A DNA stretch of 64,000 bases from contig NZ_POXP01000001.1 of the NCBI RefSeq assembly GCF_003044935.1, forward strand, positions 372,001 to 436,000, read 5' to 3'. How positions within the stretch are numbered: the first letter of the stretch is position 1; the number at the start of each line of letters is the position of its first letter. Under the pieces are notes generated by a model that worked only from the letters and a program-made list of their open reading frames with translations, searched no databases and was not told the DNA's origin. Both the position numbers and the translations under genes were made by a program. Below are positions 1 through 8,320 of the stretch, one piece after another. The DNA comes from Neisseria subflava. Its GTDB lineage: Bacteria > Pseudomonadota > Gammaproteobacteria > Burkholderiales > Neisseriaceae.

Positions 1-2
1 AT

Positions 3-1631
3 TCGTTTATTTACTTGGATAAAGCGGATGTCGATGCCTTAAGCAATTTGCCGAATTTAGTCGGCAATGCGGATAAACCGCTTATCCTGCAAGGCAGGAA
101 ATTGTTTTTAGGGCGGATGTGGCAGTTGGAGCATGATTTGGCTGTCGAAATCAAACGGCTGGCCAGTGCCGAGGCGGAAGAAGTGAATTTCATGGCGGCT
201 TCAAAAAGCCTGAGTGATTGGTTTGATCCTAAAGACAGTAAAGAGCAGAGGGATGCTGCGGCTTTGGCCTTGCTGCAAAACTTTATGTTGATTACCGGCG
301 GGCCGGGTACGGGTAAGACGACAACCGTCGCAAAGCTTTTGGGCCTGATTTGTAATAACAGTACGAAGTTGCCCCGTATCGCGTTGGCGGCACCGACGGG
401 CAAAGCGGCTGCGCATATGGCACGGGCTTTGCAACGTGCTTTGGACGGTTTTGATTTGTCTCCGAGCGTCAAAGCGCATCTGGAAAACTTGGAAGGGCAG
501 ACTGTCCATCGTTTGTTGAAACTGCGTCCGCCGCAAATGCGCCCTGCGTTCAATCATGAATATCCGCTTGCATTGGATGTTTTGGTGGTGGATGAGGCTT
601 CGATGTTGGATTTGCCGCTGGTATTGGATTTATTGCGCGCCGTGCCGACCGGTTGTCGTTTGGTGTTGCTTGGCGATGAAAACCAGTTGCCGTCGGTTGG
701 GTTAGGAGCCGTATTGGCGGCATTGTCGCGTCCAACGGCTTTGGATAAAGAAACCGCTGAAAAGCTGGAAGTGTACCTGCCCAATCATGGCTTTGAGATA
801 AAAGGGCAGCCACAGGCTTTATCACAAAACAATGCCAAATTGACGTTCAGTCACCGTTTTGGTGCAGACAGCGGTATCGGCTGTTTGGCAAGGGCGGTGG
901 TGTCCGGGGAAAAGCAAACTGCGGTCGAACAGTTTGACAAGTTCCCCAAAGAATTGGAAATGAAACCAGGCCGTCTGAAAGAGCAGGTTGCTTTACTGTA
1001 TCAAAAGCAACAGGATTATTGGCAGGCCGTGACAGAGAATAATGTTGCACTTGCCTATGGTCATGCTGCCGATGTGGTGGTATTGGCAGCTTGGCGGCAG
1101 GATGCGGATGATTTGAATCAGGCTTATCAAGAATACCTGCAACGACAAGGAAAAGTTTTGGGCGAAATGCCTTGGTTTGCCGGACAAATCATCATGATTA
1201 CGCACAATGATTACATGCTGGAAGTGTTTAACGGCGACATCGGGCTGATTATGAAAGATGAAGAATCGTTGAATGGCTTGTCTGCCTATTTTCCTGAGAA
1301 AGATGGATTCAAAAAAATTGCCATCAGCCGTTTGCCGGATTTTGAATCGGCTTTTGCTATGACTGTGCACAAGAGCCAAGGTTCGGAATATCGGGAAGTA
1401 TGGCTGTTACCTCCGTCAGTGCCTGCAACGACGGAGAGTGAAGAAGAGGCTCGAGGTTTAGATAAGGCTTTGCTTTACACAGCCATTACCCGCGCGCGTG
1501 AACGTTTTGTGTTTTGGGGAAATGCGGAGGAATTGTGTCAGGCTGTGGGATGCCATCAAAAACGCAGGACGGCATTGGCCGATGCCTTGAAATGGCAGTT
1601 TGAAGAGCCTGATGAGCAGGCTTCCGTTTGA
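3..1631 (+). CDS. recD: Exodeoxyribonuclease V alpha subunit RecD (5' end outside window)
   Basis: RecD is the 5'-3' helicase subunit of the RecBCD double-strand-break repair enzyme. The frame is open to the left edge, so the N-terminus is missing; a TTG at 15 is only an internal codon. The Walker A motif GGPGTGKT lies near nt 298-321, the Walker B-like VVDEASM near nt 583-606, and the late helicase motifs AMTVHKSQGSE and YTAITRARER near nt 1357-1500. About 543 residues are visible; family members have roughly 580-610. A DUS at 970-979 lies inside the coding sequence and is read as Gly-Arg-Leu-Lys. The helicase superfamily-1 motif order and the C-terminal half leave little doubt about the assignment. 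Confidence 0.95.
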   Translation, partial: SFIYLDKADVDALSNLPNLVGNADKPLILQGRKLFLGRMWQLEHDLAVEIKRLASAEAEEVNFMAASKSLSDWFDPKDSKEQRDAAALALLQNFMLITGGPGTGKTTTVAKLLGLICNNSTKLPRIALAAPTGKAAAHMARALQRALDGFDLSPSVKAHLENLEGQTVHRLLKLRPPQMRPAFNHEYPLALDVLVVDEASMLDLPLVLDLLRAVPTGCRLVLLGDENQLPSVGLGAVLAALSRPTALDKETAEKLEVYLPNHGFEIKGQPQALSQNNAKLTFSHRFGADSGIGCLARAVVSGEKQTAVEQFDKFPKELEMKPGRLKEQVALLYQKQQDYWQAVTENNVALAYGHAADVVVLAAWRQDADDLNQAYQEYLQRQGKVLGEMPWFAGQIIMITHNDYMLEVFNGDIGLIMKDEESLNGLSAYFPEKDGFKKIAISRLPDFESAFAMTVHKSQGSEYREVWLLPPSVPATTESEEEARGLDKALLYTAITRARERFVFWGNAEELCQAVGCHQKRRTALADALKWQFEEPDEQASV

Positions 1632-1739
1632 CCTGAATCAAGAGGCCGTCTGAAAGAGGATAAAGCGTTTAAATCTGCTTGACTGATTACACTAATTTAC
1701 ATACGATAAAAATAATTAGTAAATAAAATGAATAATTTA

Positions 1740-1760
1740 TACAAAATTCATAATTTTGTA
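1740..1760. promoter_or_regulatory. Perfect 9-bp inverted repeat, candidate operator upstream of porin-like gene
   Basis: TACAAAATT at 1740-1748 and AATTTTGTA at 1752-1760 are exact complements around a 3-base centre. The element ends 48 bases before the preferred start codon at 1809, where an operator would be expected. The regulator is unknown; the sequence does not match the Fur, Zur or NsrR consensus that I know. Confidence 0.45.
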
Positions 1761-1808
1761 CGCTTTATCGAATACTTCACTTTCAATATCTTCTTTTGGA
1801 GAGTCGGC

Positions 1809-2927
1809 ATGAAATTTCAAACCAAACTGATTGCAACCTGTATTTTATTGGCTTCATCGTCTTATTCTTTAGCAGAAAATGCTGATGGCGGACGTGATGC
1901 GGTGGCTTTGGCCACCACCAACGATTATGTCAATTCTGGCAGTATTATTCGCAAAGATGACGATAAAATCAGCATTTTCAATGATTTGTTGACTGTGAAT
2001 GGTGGCTTGCGCGTACGTGCGGATACCAAAGACATCAATGCCAACAACAGCAGCATCAATCCGACGCCTGAAGACACCAATACCAATTTTAATGCAGAGT
2101 TTTGGTTACGCGCAAAACTGTATAAAGATTGGAAATTGGTTGCGCAAATCGAGCCGAATATTGATTTGGAAACCGGTAAGTTCAACGGTGATCATGATGT
2201 GCCGGTGAATAAACTGTATGCCGAAGGTACTTTGTACAACAACATTAAAGCGCGTGTCGGTAAATTTGGCGCGTTCTCTTCATACGGTCGCGTATGGGAT
2301 ACCGAAGTAACCGGCGGCGAAATCTTCTTCGACAATAAAACCCTGCCTACCAAAATCTATGCGGGCCGCCGTACTGGCAATCTGAACGACAACGCATGGG
2401 GCATTGGCGGCCGCCGCAGACATTTTGCCGCGGTTCAAAGCATGTTGCCTGTGAATGAGAATATCAACGTCGGCGCAACCGTCAGCTACATGAAAGACAT
2501 CGATGTACGCGGTGCGAAGAAAAATGCGGTCTTCGGAGAAATCGGTACGGACATCAAGTTTAATGACGATTGGCATTGGATGGCTGCAGTCAGCAAGTCC
2601 AATATCAAAGCCTATAATGATGCCGGCCAAAAAATCAAAAATGATGGCGTGTTCACGGAAGTGCGCTATAAATCAGCCGACTGGAACGTCCGCAATTCTT
2701 ACGATGTATTCTTGAACTACCGCCGTGTCGGTTCATTGTCCGGTGTCTCTTCTGTTGAGGATTACAGCAAAAACGTCCAAGGCGTGCAAATCGGTGCGAC
2801 CTATATCCCTTGGAAAAACTGGAAACTCAAAGGCTTCTATTTGGCCGGCAAACAGGTTACGCCTACCGTCGGCACGGATAAGCAGGACGTAAACGTTATC
2901 CGTGGTCAGTTAGAATATAAATTTTAA
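1809..2927 (+). CDS. Porin-like outer-membrane beta-barrel protein
   Basis: This encodes a 372-residue exported protein. An upstream in-frame ATG at 1728 exists, but the ATG at 1809 follows a good ribosome site (GGAG about 7 bases before) and starts a clean signal peptide, with cleavage likely after about residue 22 (SLA/EN). The mature part is rich in alternating hydrophobic residues and aromatic girdles and ends in Tyr-Lys-Phe, the terminal-Phe signal of outer-membrane barrels. It looks like a small porin of the kind found in Neisseria and other proteobacteria; the solute is unknown. It is a single gene between recD and a strong terminator, and a palindrome at 1740-1760 suggests regulated expression. 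Confidence 0.75.
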   Translation: MKFQTKLIATCILLASSSYSLAENADGGRDAVALATTNDYVNSGSIIRKDDDKISIFNDLLTVNGGLRVRADTKDINANNSSINPTPEDTNTNFNAEFWLRAKLYKDWKLVAQIEPNIDLETGKFNGDHDVPVNKLYAEGTLYNNIKARVGKFGAFSSYGRVWDTEVTGGEIFFDNKTLPTKIYAGRRTGNLNDNAWGIGGRRRHFAAVQSMLPVNENINVGATVSYMKDIDVRGAKKNAVFGEIGTDIKFNDDWHWMAAVSKSNIKAYNDAGQKIKNDGVFTEVRYKSADWNVRNSYDVFLNYRRVGSLSGVSSVEDYSKNVQGVQIGATYIPWKNWKLKGFYLAGKQVTPTVGTDKQDVNVIRGQLEYKF

Positions 2928-2940
2928 TCATCACAAATAA

Positions 2941-2970
2941 AAACAGGCAGGATGTCCTGCCTGTTTTTGG
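2941..2970 (+). terminator. Intrinsic terminator after the porin-like gene
   Basis: A 12-bp perfect stem (2941-2952 with 2955-2966), 2-base centre and a T run follow the porin stop codon by 13 bases. Confidence 0.85.
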
Positions 2971-2972
2971 TT

Positions 2973-3003
2973 TTCAGACGGCATGGATATGGAGCCGTCT
3001 GAA
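2973..3003. terminator. Inverted DUS pair between convergent genes
   Basis: TTCAGACGGC at 2973-2982 faces GCCGTCTGAA at 2994-3003. It lies 17 bases beyond the hslR stop and can form a hairpin. The left copy carries the AT-type flank. Confidence 0.6.
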
Positions 3004-3020
3004 ACAATGGATGAAACGCT

Positions 3021-3422
3021 TTACCAGCTATCGCGCTTCATACGGTCAAGCTGACGGCGGTCGCGTTTGGTTGGGCGTCCGTCCGGATAAGCGGCACTGA
3101 TGCGGCTGGCCTGGTCGAGCTGTTTTTGAGCTTCGCGTTCGGCAGCCGTTTTCATGTCTTCTTCGTAGAGTAAACGCGCTTCCGGTGCCGGGCGGCGTTG
3201 ATGATTGAGCGCGGCAACTTTGAATTTATAGGGTAGGGAGTTCAAAGTCATGTCGATGGTGTCGCCGGCAGAAATATTTTTGCTGTTTTTCACCTTCGAG
3301 CCGTTTACCAAAACCCTGCCCAGCTCAATATGTTTTTGTGCCAGCGCGCGGGTCTTGAAAAAGCGCGCGGCCCACAGCCATTTGTCCAAGCGCATGGACG
3401 AATTGTCATGATCGTTTTTCAT
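3021..3422 (-). CDS. hslR: Heat-shock protein 15 (S4-domain RNA-binding protein)
   Basis: The 133-residue protein has an N-terminal S4 RNA-binding domain (about residues 10-70, with MRLDKWLWAARFFKTR and the GRVLVNG turn) and a charged C-terminal extension rich in Lys and Arg. Hsp15 binds stalled 50S subunits carrying nascent chains and helps recycle them. Length and the conserved RLDKWLW motif match the family. The gene is alone on the minus strand and converges with the porin-like gene. A start at Met-10 (MRLDKW) is possible, but the upstream ATG is kept here. Confidence 0.92.
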   Translation of the reverse strand: MKNDHDNSSMRLDKWLWAARFFKTRALAQKHIELGRVLVNGSKVKNSKNISAGDTIDMTLNSLPYKFKVAALNHQRRPAPEARLLYEEDMKTAAEREAQKQLDQASRISAAYPDGRPTKRDRRQLDRMKRDSW

Positions 3423-3626
3423 AGCCTGTTTGAAATGATTGAACTGAATTGAAGTTTATCATAAGATACGGCACTTCATTCGTTTAGTGCAGATATACTA
3501 TTTCTTTGTTAAAGGCCGTCTGAAAGATTTTTTATTGCAAAAGATGGCAGTTTCCCTTTGAGAAATGCTGTCAAATACGTCTGATTAGCGTATCATGTCA
3601 GCAACCGTTACCGAGAGCTTTGTTTT

Positions 3627-4586
3627 ATGAAACCCGTTTTTTTGGACTTCGAACAACCCATCGCCGAATTAACCAATAAAATCGACGAGTTGCGATTCGT
3701 ACAAGACGAATCTGCCGTTGATATTTCCGACGAGATTGCCAGACTGCAAAAGAAAAGCAGCGAGTTGACCAAGTCGATTTTCAGCAAGCTGACTCCGGCT
3801 CAAATTTCACAAGTGTCCCGTCATCCGCAACGTCCTTATACTTTAGACTACATCAACGGTATTTTTACTGATTTTGAAGAGTTGCACGGCGATCGCCATT
3901 ATTCTGACGATCATGCCATTGTCGGCGGTTTGGCTCGTTTCAACGGCCAAAGCGTGATGGTTATCGGCCATCAGAAAGGTCGCGATACCAAAGAAAAAAT
4001 CCGCCGAAATTTCGGTATGCCGCGTCCAGAGGGTTACCGTAAAGCGCTGCGCTTGATGCAGACTGCCGAAAAATTCAATATTCCGGTCATGACCTTTGTC
4101 GATACCCCGGGTGCGTATCCGGGCATTGGTGCAGAAGAACGCGGCCAGTCTGAAGCCATCGGCCGTAATTTGTACGAACTGACCCGCCTGCATGTGCCGG
4201 TATTGTGCACCATCATTGGCGAAGGCGGTTCGGGTGGTGCGTTGGCAGTGGCTGTCGGTGACTACGTCAATATGCTGCAATATTCGACTTATTCGGTGAT
4301 TTCTCCCGAAGGTTGCGCCTCTATTCTTTGGAAAACCGCTGAAAAAGCAGCGGATGCCGCGCAAGCATTGGGTATTACCGCCAAACGCCTGCAAGAGTTG
4401 GATGTCATCGATAAAGTAATTGATGAGCCTTTGGGCGGCGCACACCGTGATTTTGAAACCACGATGAAAAACGTCAAAACCGTTTTGGAACAGCAATTAA
4501 GCGAAGCGCAAAGCATGACTATGCCTGACTTGCTTTCCCGCCGTTTCGACCGCATCATGGCTTACGGTAAATTTACCGATAAATAA
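3627..4586 (+). CDS. accA: Acetyl-CoA carboxylase carboxyltransferase subunit alpha
   Basis: AccA forms, with AccD, the carboxyltransferase that moves CO2 from biotin on AccB to acetyl-CoA, the first step of fatty-acid synthesis in the cytoplasm. The 319-residue length is typical. The N-terminal helical part (residues 1-80) precedes the crotonase-like core, with GDRHYSDD, the DTPGAYPG segment and the oxyanion-forming [10 protein letters not shown] loop near residues 197-206. It is monocistronic, with a strong terminator after it. accD and accBC are not in the window. Confidence 0.97.
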   Translation: MKPVFLDFEQPIAELTNKIDELRFVQDESAVDISDEIARLQKKSSELTKSIFSKLTPAQISQVSRHPQRPYTLDYINGIFTDFEELHGDRHYSDDHAIVGGLARFNGQSVMVIGHQKGRDTKEKIRRNFGMPRPEGYRKALRLMQTAEKFNIPVMTFVDTPGAYPGIGAEERGQSEAIGRNLYELTRLHVPVLCTIIGEGGSGGALAVAVGDYVNMLQYSTYSVISPEGCASILWKTAEKAADAAQALGITAKRLQELDVIDKVIDEPLGGAHRDFETTMKNVKTVLEQQLSEAQSMTMPDLLSRRFDRIMAYGKFTDK

Positions 4587-4603
4587 GTTTGACTGTTGAA
4601 GAA

Positions 4604-4635
4604 GCAAGCAGATGCCGTCGCTGCTTGCTTTTTTT
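4604..4635 (+). terminator. Intrinsic terminator after accA
   Basis: The stem GCAAGCAG (4604-4611) with CTGCTTGC (4621-4628) is followed by seven T residues. It sits 17 bases after the accA stop. Confidence 0.85.
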
Positions 4636-4677
4636 GTGTTCTATTTTTGAGTAATTCACAATTTCAGGCCGTCTGAA

Positions 4678-6012
4678 ATGTCGCAAGTATCCCCTGATCC
4701 CCTATTTAAAAGTTTTCAAGCAGCTTTTCCTGATTTGCCGAGCTATACTGTTTTTGAAGTTGGCTTGAGTGGCGGATTGGATTCTGTCGTCCTATTGCAT
4801 CTTTTGCACCGGATGCGCGAATTCCGCCGTTTTGATTTGCGTGCCGTCCATGTTCATCATGGTTTAAGCACCAATGCCGACAGTTGGGCAAAATTTTGTC
4901 AGGATTATTGTCAGCGTCTGAATGTTGCCTTGCGGGTGTGCCGTGTCAATGTGGAAAAACAAGAAAAAGGTTTGGAAGCGGCGGCTAGGGCTGCCCGATA
5001 TCAGGCATTTTCAGACGGCCTGAAGAAAATTATTGTTTTGGCACATCACCGCAATGATCAAATCGAAACATTTATGCTGTCGGCTGTGCGCGGTGGCGGA
5101 TTGCGCGGTATGGCGGCCATGCCGGTATGGCGTGATTTAAATGAAGAGATTCAAATTTGGCGGCCGCTTTTGGCATTTTTCCGTCAGGAACTGGCTGAGT
5201 ATGCGCAACAGTGGGGGCTGTCTTTTGTCGAAGACGAAAGTAATGAAGACTCCGGCTATTTACGCAATTGGATGAGAAATCAGGCTTTACCGCAATGGCA
5301 GCAGCGTATTCCGAATTTTGAGCAGCAAATTTGTGCCAATGTTCGATTATTGCAGGAAGATTTGCAGCTTTTAGATGAATTGATTGAGTCTGAATACCAG
5401 CGCATCAGTCCAAACGGAATATTCAGCATCAGTCTGTGGCGACAATGTACGCCGCTTTTGCGTCGTCGGCTGCTTTGGTATTTTTTGCGAAAGCAAACGG
5501 AATCATTGCCTTCTTATCACAGTATTGTCGATTTTGCCCGAGTATTGGAAACCGCTGATCAGGCGCAGTTGAATTTGCCAGATGGGGAACTGGTCGCATA
5601 TCGGGACAAGCTGTTTGTTTGTCAGGAAAGTGAGTTTCAAAAACTGCCTTGGTGTAATGGCAGGGAAGTTCAAGGCCGTCTGAAAGATATTTTGCTCGAA
5701 AATGGTTTTGTTTTATTACCGTTTAAGGGAGGTTTGTCGGAAGAGGAGTTGGAGAAGCCGGCGGTACTTAGAAGTGTGGCCAAAAGTGATGTGATTCAGT
5801 CGGGACAGAGGGAAAAATCAGTCGAAAAACTATTGCAAGAGTGTCATATTGTGCCACTCGTCCGTAAATATTGGCCGATTATCCTAAGTATGGGCAACAA
5901 GTGCCTTGCTGTTGTTAATCTTCGGGTGGGAAGCGATGTTCAAATAGGGGAAGGCTATCTGCCTGTTCATGAAAAGTTGGTCAAATATATAGCAGAAAAG
6001 CAAAGAGACTAA
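4678..6012 (+). CDS. tilS: tRNA(Ile)-lysidine synthase TilS
   Basis: TilS attaches lysine to C34 of the CAU-anticodon tRNA(Ile), changing both its codon and amino-acid identity. The PP-loop SGGLDS is at residues 31-36, followed by VHVHHGL and the LAHHRNDQIET motif, as in bacterial TilS. The 444-residue length includes the C-terminal substrate-binding domain. The start codon directly abuts a DUS (4668-4677), so no ordinary Shine-Dalgarno is visible. Two more DUS are coded inside the gene, at 5010-5019 and 5675-5684. Confidence 0.95.
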   Translation: MSQVSPDPLFKSFQAAFPDLPSYTVFEVGLSGGLDSVVLLHLLHRMREFRRFDLRAVHVHHGLSTNADSWAKFCQDYCQRLNVALRVCRVNVEKQEKGLEAAARAARYQAFSDGLKKIIVLAHHRNDQIETFMLSAVRGGGLRGMAAMPVWRDLNEEIQIWRPLLAFFRQELAEYAQQWGLSFVEDESNEDSGYLRNWMRNQALPQWQQRIPNFEQQICANVRLLQEDLQLLDELIESEYQRISPNGIFSISLWRQCTPLLRRRLLWYFLRKQTESLPSYHSIVDFARVLETADQAQLNLPDGELVAYRDKLFVCQESEFQKLPWCNGREVQGRLKDILLENGFVLLPFKGGLSEEELEKPAVLRSVAKSDVIQSGQREKSVEKLLQECHIVPLVRKYWPIILSMGNKCLAVVNLRVGSDVQIGEGYLPVHEKLVKYIAEKQRD

Positions 6013-6132
6013 CTGTAAATTTAGTAAGTATTAGTAATTTAACTACTTGTGCTAAGTGTATATATAATAAGCAATACAGCTTATGTTAGAGCATCTGCAC
6101 GAATAAACTTTTGCGATTAAATGTAATCTTGT

Positions 6133-6160
6133 GGAACTATTTCAAAGCGATGCTGTCTTT
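6133..6160 (+). promoter_or_regulatory. Sigma-E-like promoter of rpoE (autoregulation)
   Basis: GGAACTA (6133-6139) and GTCTTT (6155-6160), separated by 15 bases, fit the sigma-E promoter pattern GGAACTT-N15/16-GTCnnA. The element lies about 62 bases before the rpoE start, as expected for a self-activating stress sigma gene. This is a motif match only. Confidence 0.55.
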
Positions 6161-6222
6161 ATTGTGCACAGCACGCTTTACTATTTTTTGGTTTAAAGCA
6201 GTAAAACGATTAAAGGTTGGGT

Positions 6223-6822
6223 ATGAACGATCGCCAAATAGATCAAGTTTTGGTGGAGCGCGCGCAGAAAGGTGACCATAAGGCATTCGAGATGCTGATG
6301 TCCAAGTATCAGCGTCGGCTAAACAGACTGATTTCCCGTTTTATTCAGGATGAGCATGAAGTGCACGATGTAACCCAAGAGGCAATGATTAGGGCTTATC
6401 GTGCGCTGGTTAATTTTCGAGGTGAGAGTGCATTTTATACGTGGCTGTACCGTATCGGTATCAATACGGCAAAGAATTTTCTGACCACTTCGGGTCGCCA
6501 GTTTTTTGTCAGCTCGGAAGCAGCCAATGAGGAGGGAGATGTTCTTGATTTAACCGATCAGATTGCGGATTACCATACGCCGGAAGCTGAAATGATGAAT
6601 CGGGAAATCTTGCAGACCGTCGAAGCAAGCATTGCGCAACTGCCAGACGATATGCGTCAAGCCATTACGCTTAGGGAAATGGATGGCTTGTCTTATGAAG
6701 AAATAGCTCGGGTAGTGGATTGTCCGATAGGTACTGTACGTTCGCGTATTTTCAGAGCGCGTGAACTGATTGCAAAAGATTTGCGGCCGCTGTTGGATAC
6801 TTCTGAAGATCAAAGGTGGTAA
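6223..6822 (+). CDS. rpoE: ECF RNA polymerase sigma factor RpoE (AlgU/SigE type)
   Basis: This is a 199-residue extracytoplasmic-function sigma factor. Region 2 (about residues 20-95) carries YQRRLNRLISRFI and the DVTQEAMIRAYRAL segment. Region 4 (about residues 130-190) carries LPDDMRQAITLREMDGLSYEEIA and the CPIGTVRSRIFRAR recognition helix, as in AlgU/RpoE of gamma- and beta-proteobacteria. An upstream TTG at 6217 is possible, but ATG 6223 is preferred, with AAAGG 7 bases before it. It is followed 5 bases later by its anti-sigma gene, and a sigma-E-like promoter precedes it, so it probably activates itself under envelope stress. Confidence 0.93.
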   Translation: MNDRQIDQVLVERAQKGDHKAFEMLMSKYQRRLNRLISRFIQDEHEVHDVTQEAMIRAYRALVNFRGESAFYTWLYRIGINTAKNFLTTSGRQFFVSSEAANEEGDVLDLTDQIADYHTPEAEMMNREILQTVEASIAQLPDDMRQAITLREMDGLSYEEIARVVDCPIGTVRSRIFRARELIAKDLRPLLDTSEDQRW

Positions 6823-6827
6823 TAAAA

Positions 6828-7376
6828 ATGAACGAAAAAACAAATAAAGCATTGGAGTATGTGTCTGCATTGATGGACGGTGAAGCATTGACTGATGAGA
6901 TGCTGGATGCCGTATTGGCAGACGAAGAAGCCATGCGCGCTTGGCATGAGTACCACATTATCGGCGACTGTATCCGTCAGGGCGCGGCGGTAAAGGTGGC
7001 TGATGAAAGCATGCAAAGCAAAGCATTTACAGTGCCTCAAGCCGAAGCTGAAGGCAAACAGGAAAAATATGCTCAGCGTGAAGCGGCCAATAGCGGCTTC
7101 TTCAAATTCTTCGCAGCCGTTGCCAGCGTGTGTGCCATTGCTGTGACGGCATGGCAGTTTACGCCGCAAACTTCTCGTGACACTCTGCCGGTTGCAGAGA
7201 AGTCTATTACTCAGCCTGCCCAAAATATCATTCCAGTGAGCGGTACACCTAGTGATAAAGCAGCTTCAGAGCCTGGCGAGACTGTTGTGCCGAATGCGGC
7301 AAAAGACGGTAAACTTGAAAACCGTCCGACTGTCCGTACCGAGCAGCAACATGAGCAGCAGACTGTTGTACAGTAA
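6828..7376 (+). CDS. rseA: Sigma-E factor negative regulatory protein RseA
   Basis: The 182-residue protein is the membrane-bound anti-sigma partner of RpoE. The N-terminal cytoplasmic domain (residues 1-85) has the RseA signature: SALMDGEAL, then AWHEYHIIGDCIR. One membrane segment follows at about residues 89-108, then a short Pro/Ser/Gln-rich periplasmic tail. In the known pathway DegS and RseP cleave RseA to free RpoE. The periplasmic part is short, and no rseB or mucD gene follows, unlike many beta-proteobacterial operons. ATG 6828 is chosen over GTG 6816 because the latter overlaps rpoE. Confidence 0.85.
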   Translation: MNEKTNKALEYVSALMDGEALTDEMLDAVLADEEAMRAWHEYHIIGDCIRQGAAVKVADESMQSKAFTVPQAEAEGKQEKYAQREAANSGFFKFFAAVASVCAIAVTAWQFTPQTSRDTLPVAEKSITQPAQNIIPVSGTPSDKAASEPGETVVPNAAKDGKLENRPTVRTEQQHEQQTVVQ

Positions 7377-7381
7377 AAAAT

Positions 7382-7424
7382 GAAATTATGTGAAACCCTT
7401 GCTTCATTGCAAGGGTTTTTTATT
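7382..7424 (+). terminator. Intrinsic terminator after rpoE-rseA
   Basis: AAACCCTTGC and GCAAGGGTTT (around 7392-7419) form a 10-bp stem followed by T residues, shortly after the rseA stop. Confidence 0.8.
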
Positions 7425-7494
7425 TTCGTAGCAAAACCGTCAGGCCGTCTGAAAGCATAGCTTCAACGAAGTCAAAACAGTTATAATGCGCTCC

Positions 7495-8286
7495 ATGAAA
7501 TTGATTACCTCTGCTCAAAACGAACAGCTCAAACATTTATTCCGTCTGCTGACGCAGGCCAAAGCAAGGCGTGAAAGCGGTGAAACCGTATTGGAAGGCG
7601 TACATCTGCTGCAAACTTATTTGCAAAGCGGCGGTACGCCCAAACAGGTTTATCTGCCTGAAAAGAAACAGCAACATCCTGAAATTCAAGACATGACGGC
7701 GCAGTTGGATGAGGGATTGATTACTTGGGTTGGTAACGAAGCACTGTCTAAAATCACCAGCCTGACCGATGCCGATGATGTGATGACTTGGATTGATATT
7801 CCGCAGCAGGCAGGTTTACCTTCAGACGGCGATTGTGTGGTATTGGAGCGGGTACAAGACCCCGGTAATGCAGGCACAATTTTGCGCAGCGCGGCGGCGG
7901 CAGGAGTCAAGCAAATTGTGTGCGGCAATGATTCCGTGGATATCTGGTCGCCTAAAGTGTTACGAGCGGGGATGGGCGCGCATTTTCTGCTGTCTATTTT
8001 CAGCCGAGTGGAATTATCCGCTTGGATAGAAACGTATCAGCATCAAATTTGGGCAACCGCCTTGGGCGGGCGCAATATCGGTTTGTATGAAATGAACCTC
8101 AGTCAACCTTGTGCTTGGGTATTTGGCAACGAAGGCAGCGGCGTGAGCGAAAGGGTAAAAGAGAAGGCCGATGCCTGTGTCAAAATTCCCATGTTGGGGC
8201 AAACCGAATCCCTGAATGTCGCGATGGCAGCAACGGTTTGTCTGTTTGAACAAATGCGGCAGCGTATCCATGCTCAGGCCGTCTGA
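7495..8286 (+). CDS. SpoU/TrmH-family RNA 2'-O-methyltransferase
   Basis: This is a 263-residue SPOUT methyltransferase that should use S-adenosylmethionine to methylate a ribose 2'-OH in rRNA or tRNA. An N-terminal substrate-binding domain (about 1-100) precedes the catalytic knot with the three SpoU motifs: NAGTILRSAAAAG, VFGNEGSGVS and IPMLGQTESLNVAMA. An in-frame ATG at 7486 overlaps a TATAAT hexamer (7482-7487) that may be the -10 box, so the second ATG is preferred. The exact target base is not clear from sequence. The stop codon is supplied by a DUS (8278-8287): the protein ends Gln-Ala-Val encoded by it. Confidence 0.9.
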   Translation: MKLITSAQNEQLKHLFRLLTQAKARRESGETVLEGVHLLQTYLQSGGTPKQVYLPEKKQQHPEIQDMTAQLDEGLITWVGNEALSKITSLTDADDVMTWIDIPQQAGLPSDGDCVVLERVQDPGNAGTILRSAAAAGVKQIVCGNDSVDIWSPKVLRAGMGAHFLLSIFSRVELSAWIETYQHQIWATALGGRNIGLYEMNLSQPCAWVFGNEGSGVSERVKEKADACVKIPMLGQTESLNVAMAATVCLFEQMRQRIHAQAV

Positions 8287-8320
8287 AAACAATAATACGA
8301 TTTTATTTTAAGGAACAAAA

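Noticed and set aside
1728-1808. Upstream ATG extension of the porin-like gene
   Set aside because: It would put 27 residues before a clean signal peptide and run through the palindrome at 1740-1760; the ATG at 1809 has the better ribosome site.
6047-6068. TTGTGC...TATAAT before rpoE as a sigma-70 promoter
   Set aside because: Spacer of 10 bases is too short; the sigma-E-like element at 6133-6160 is better placed.
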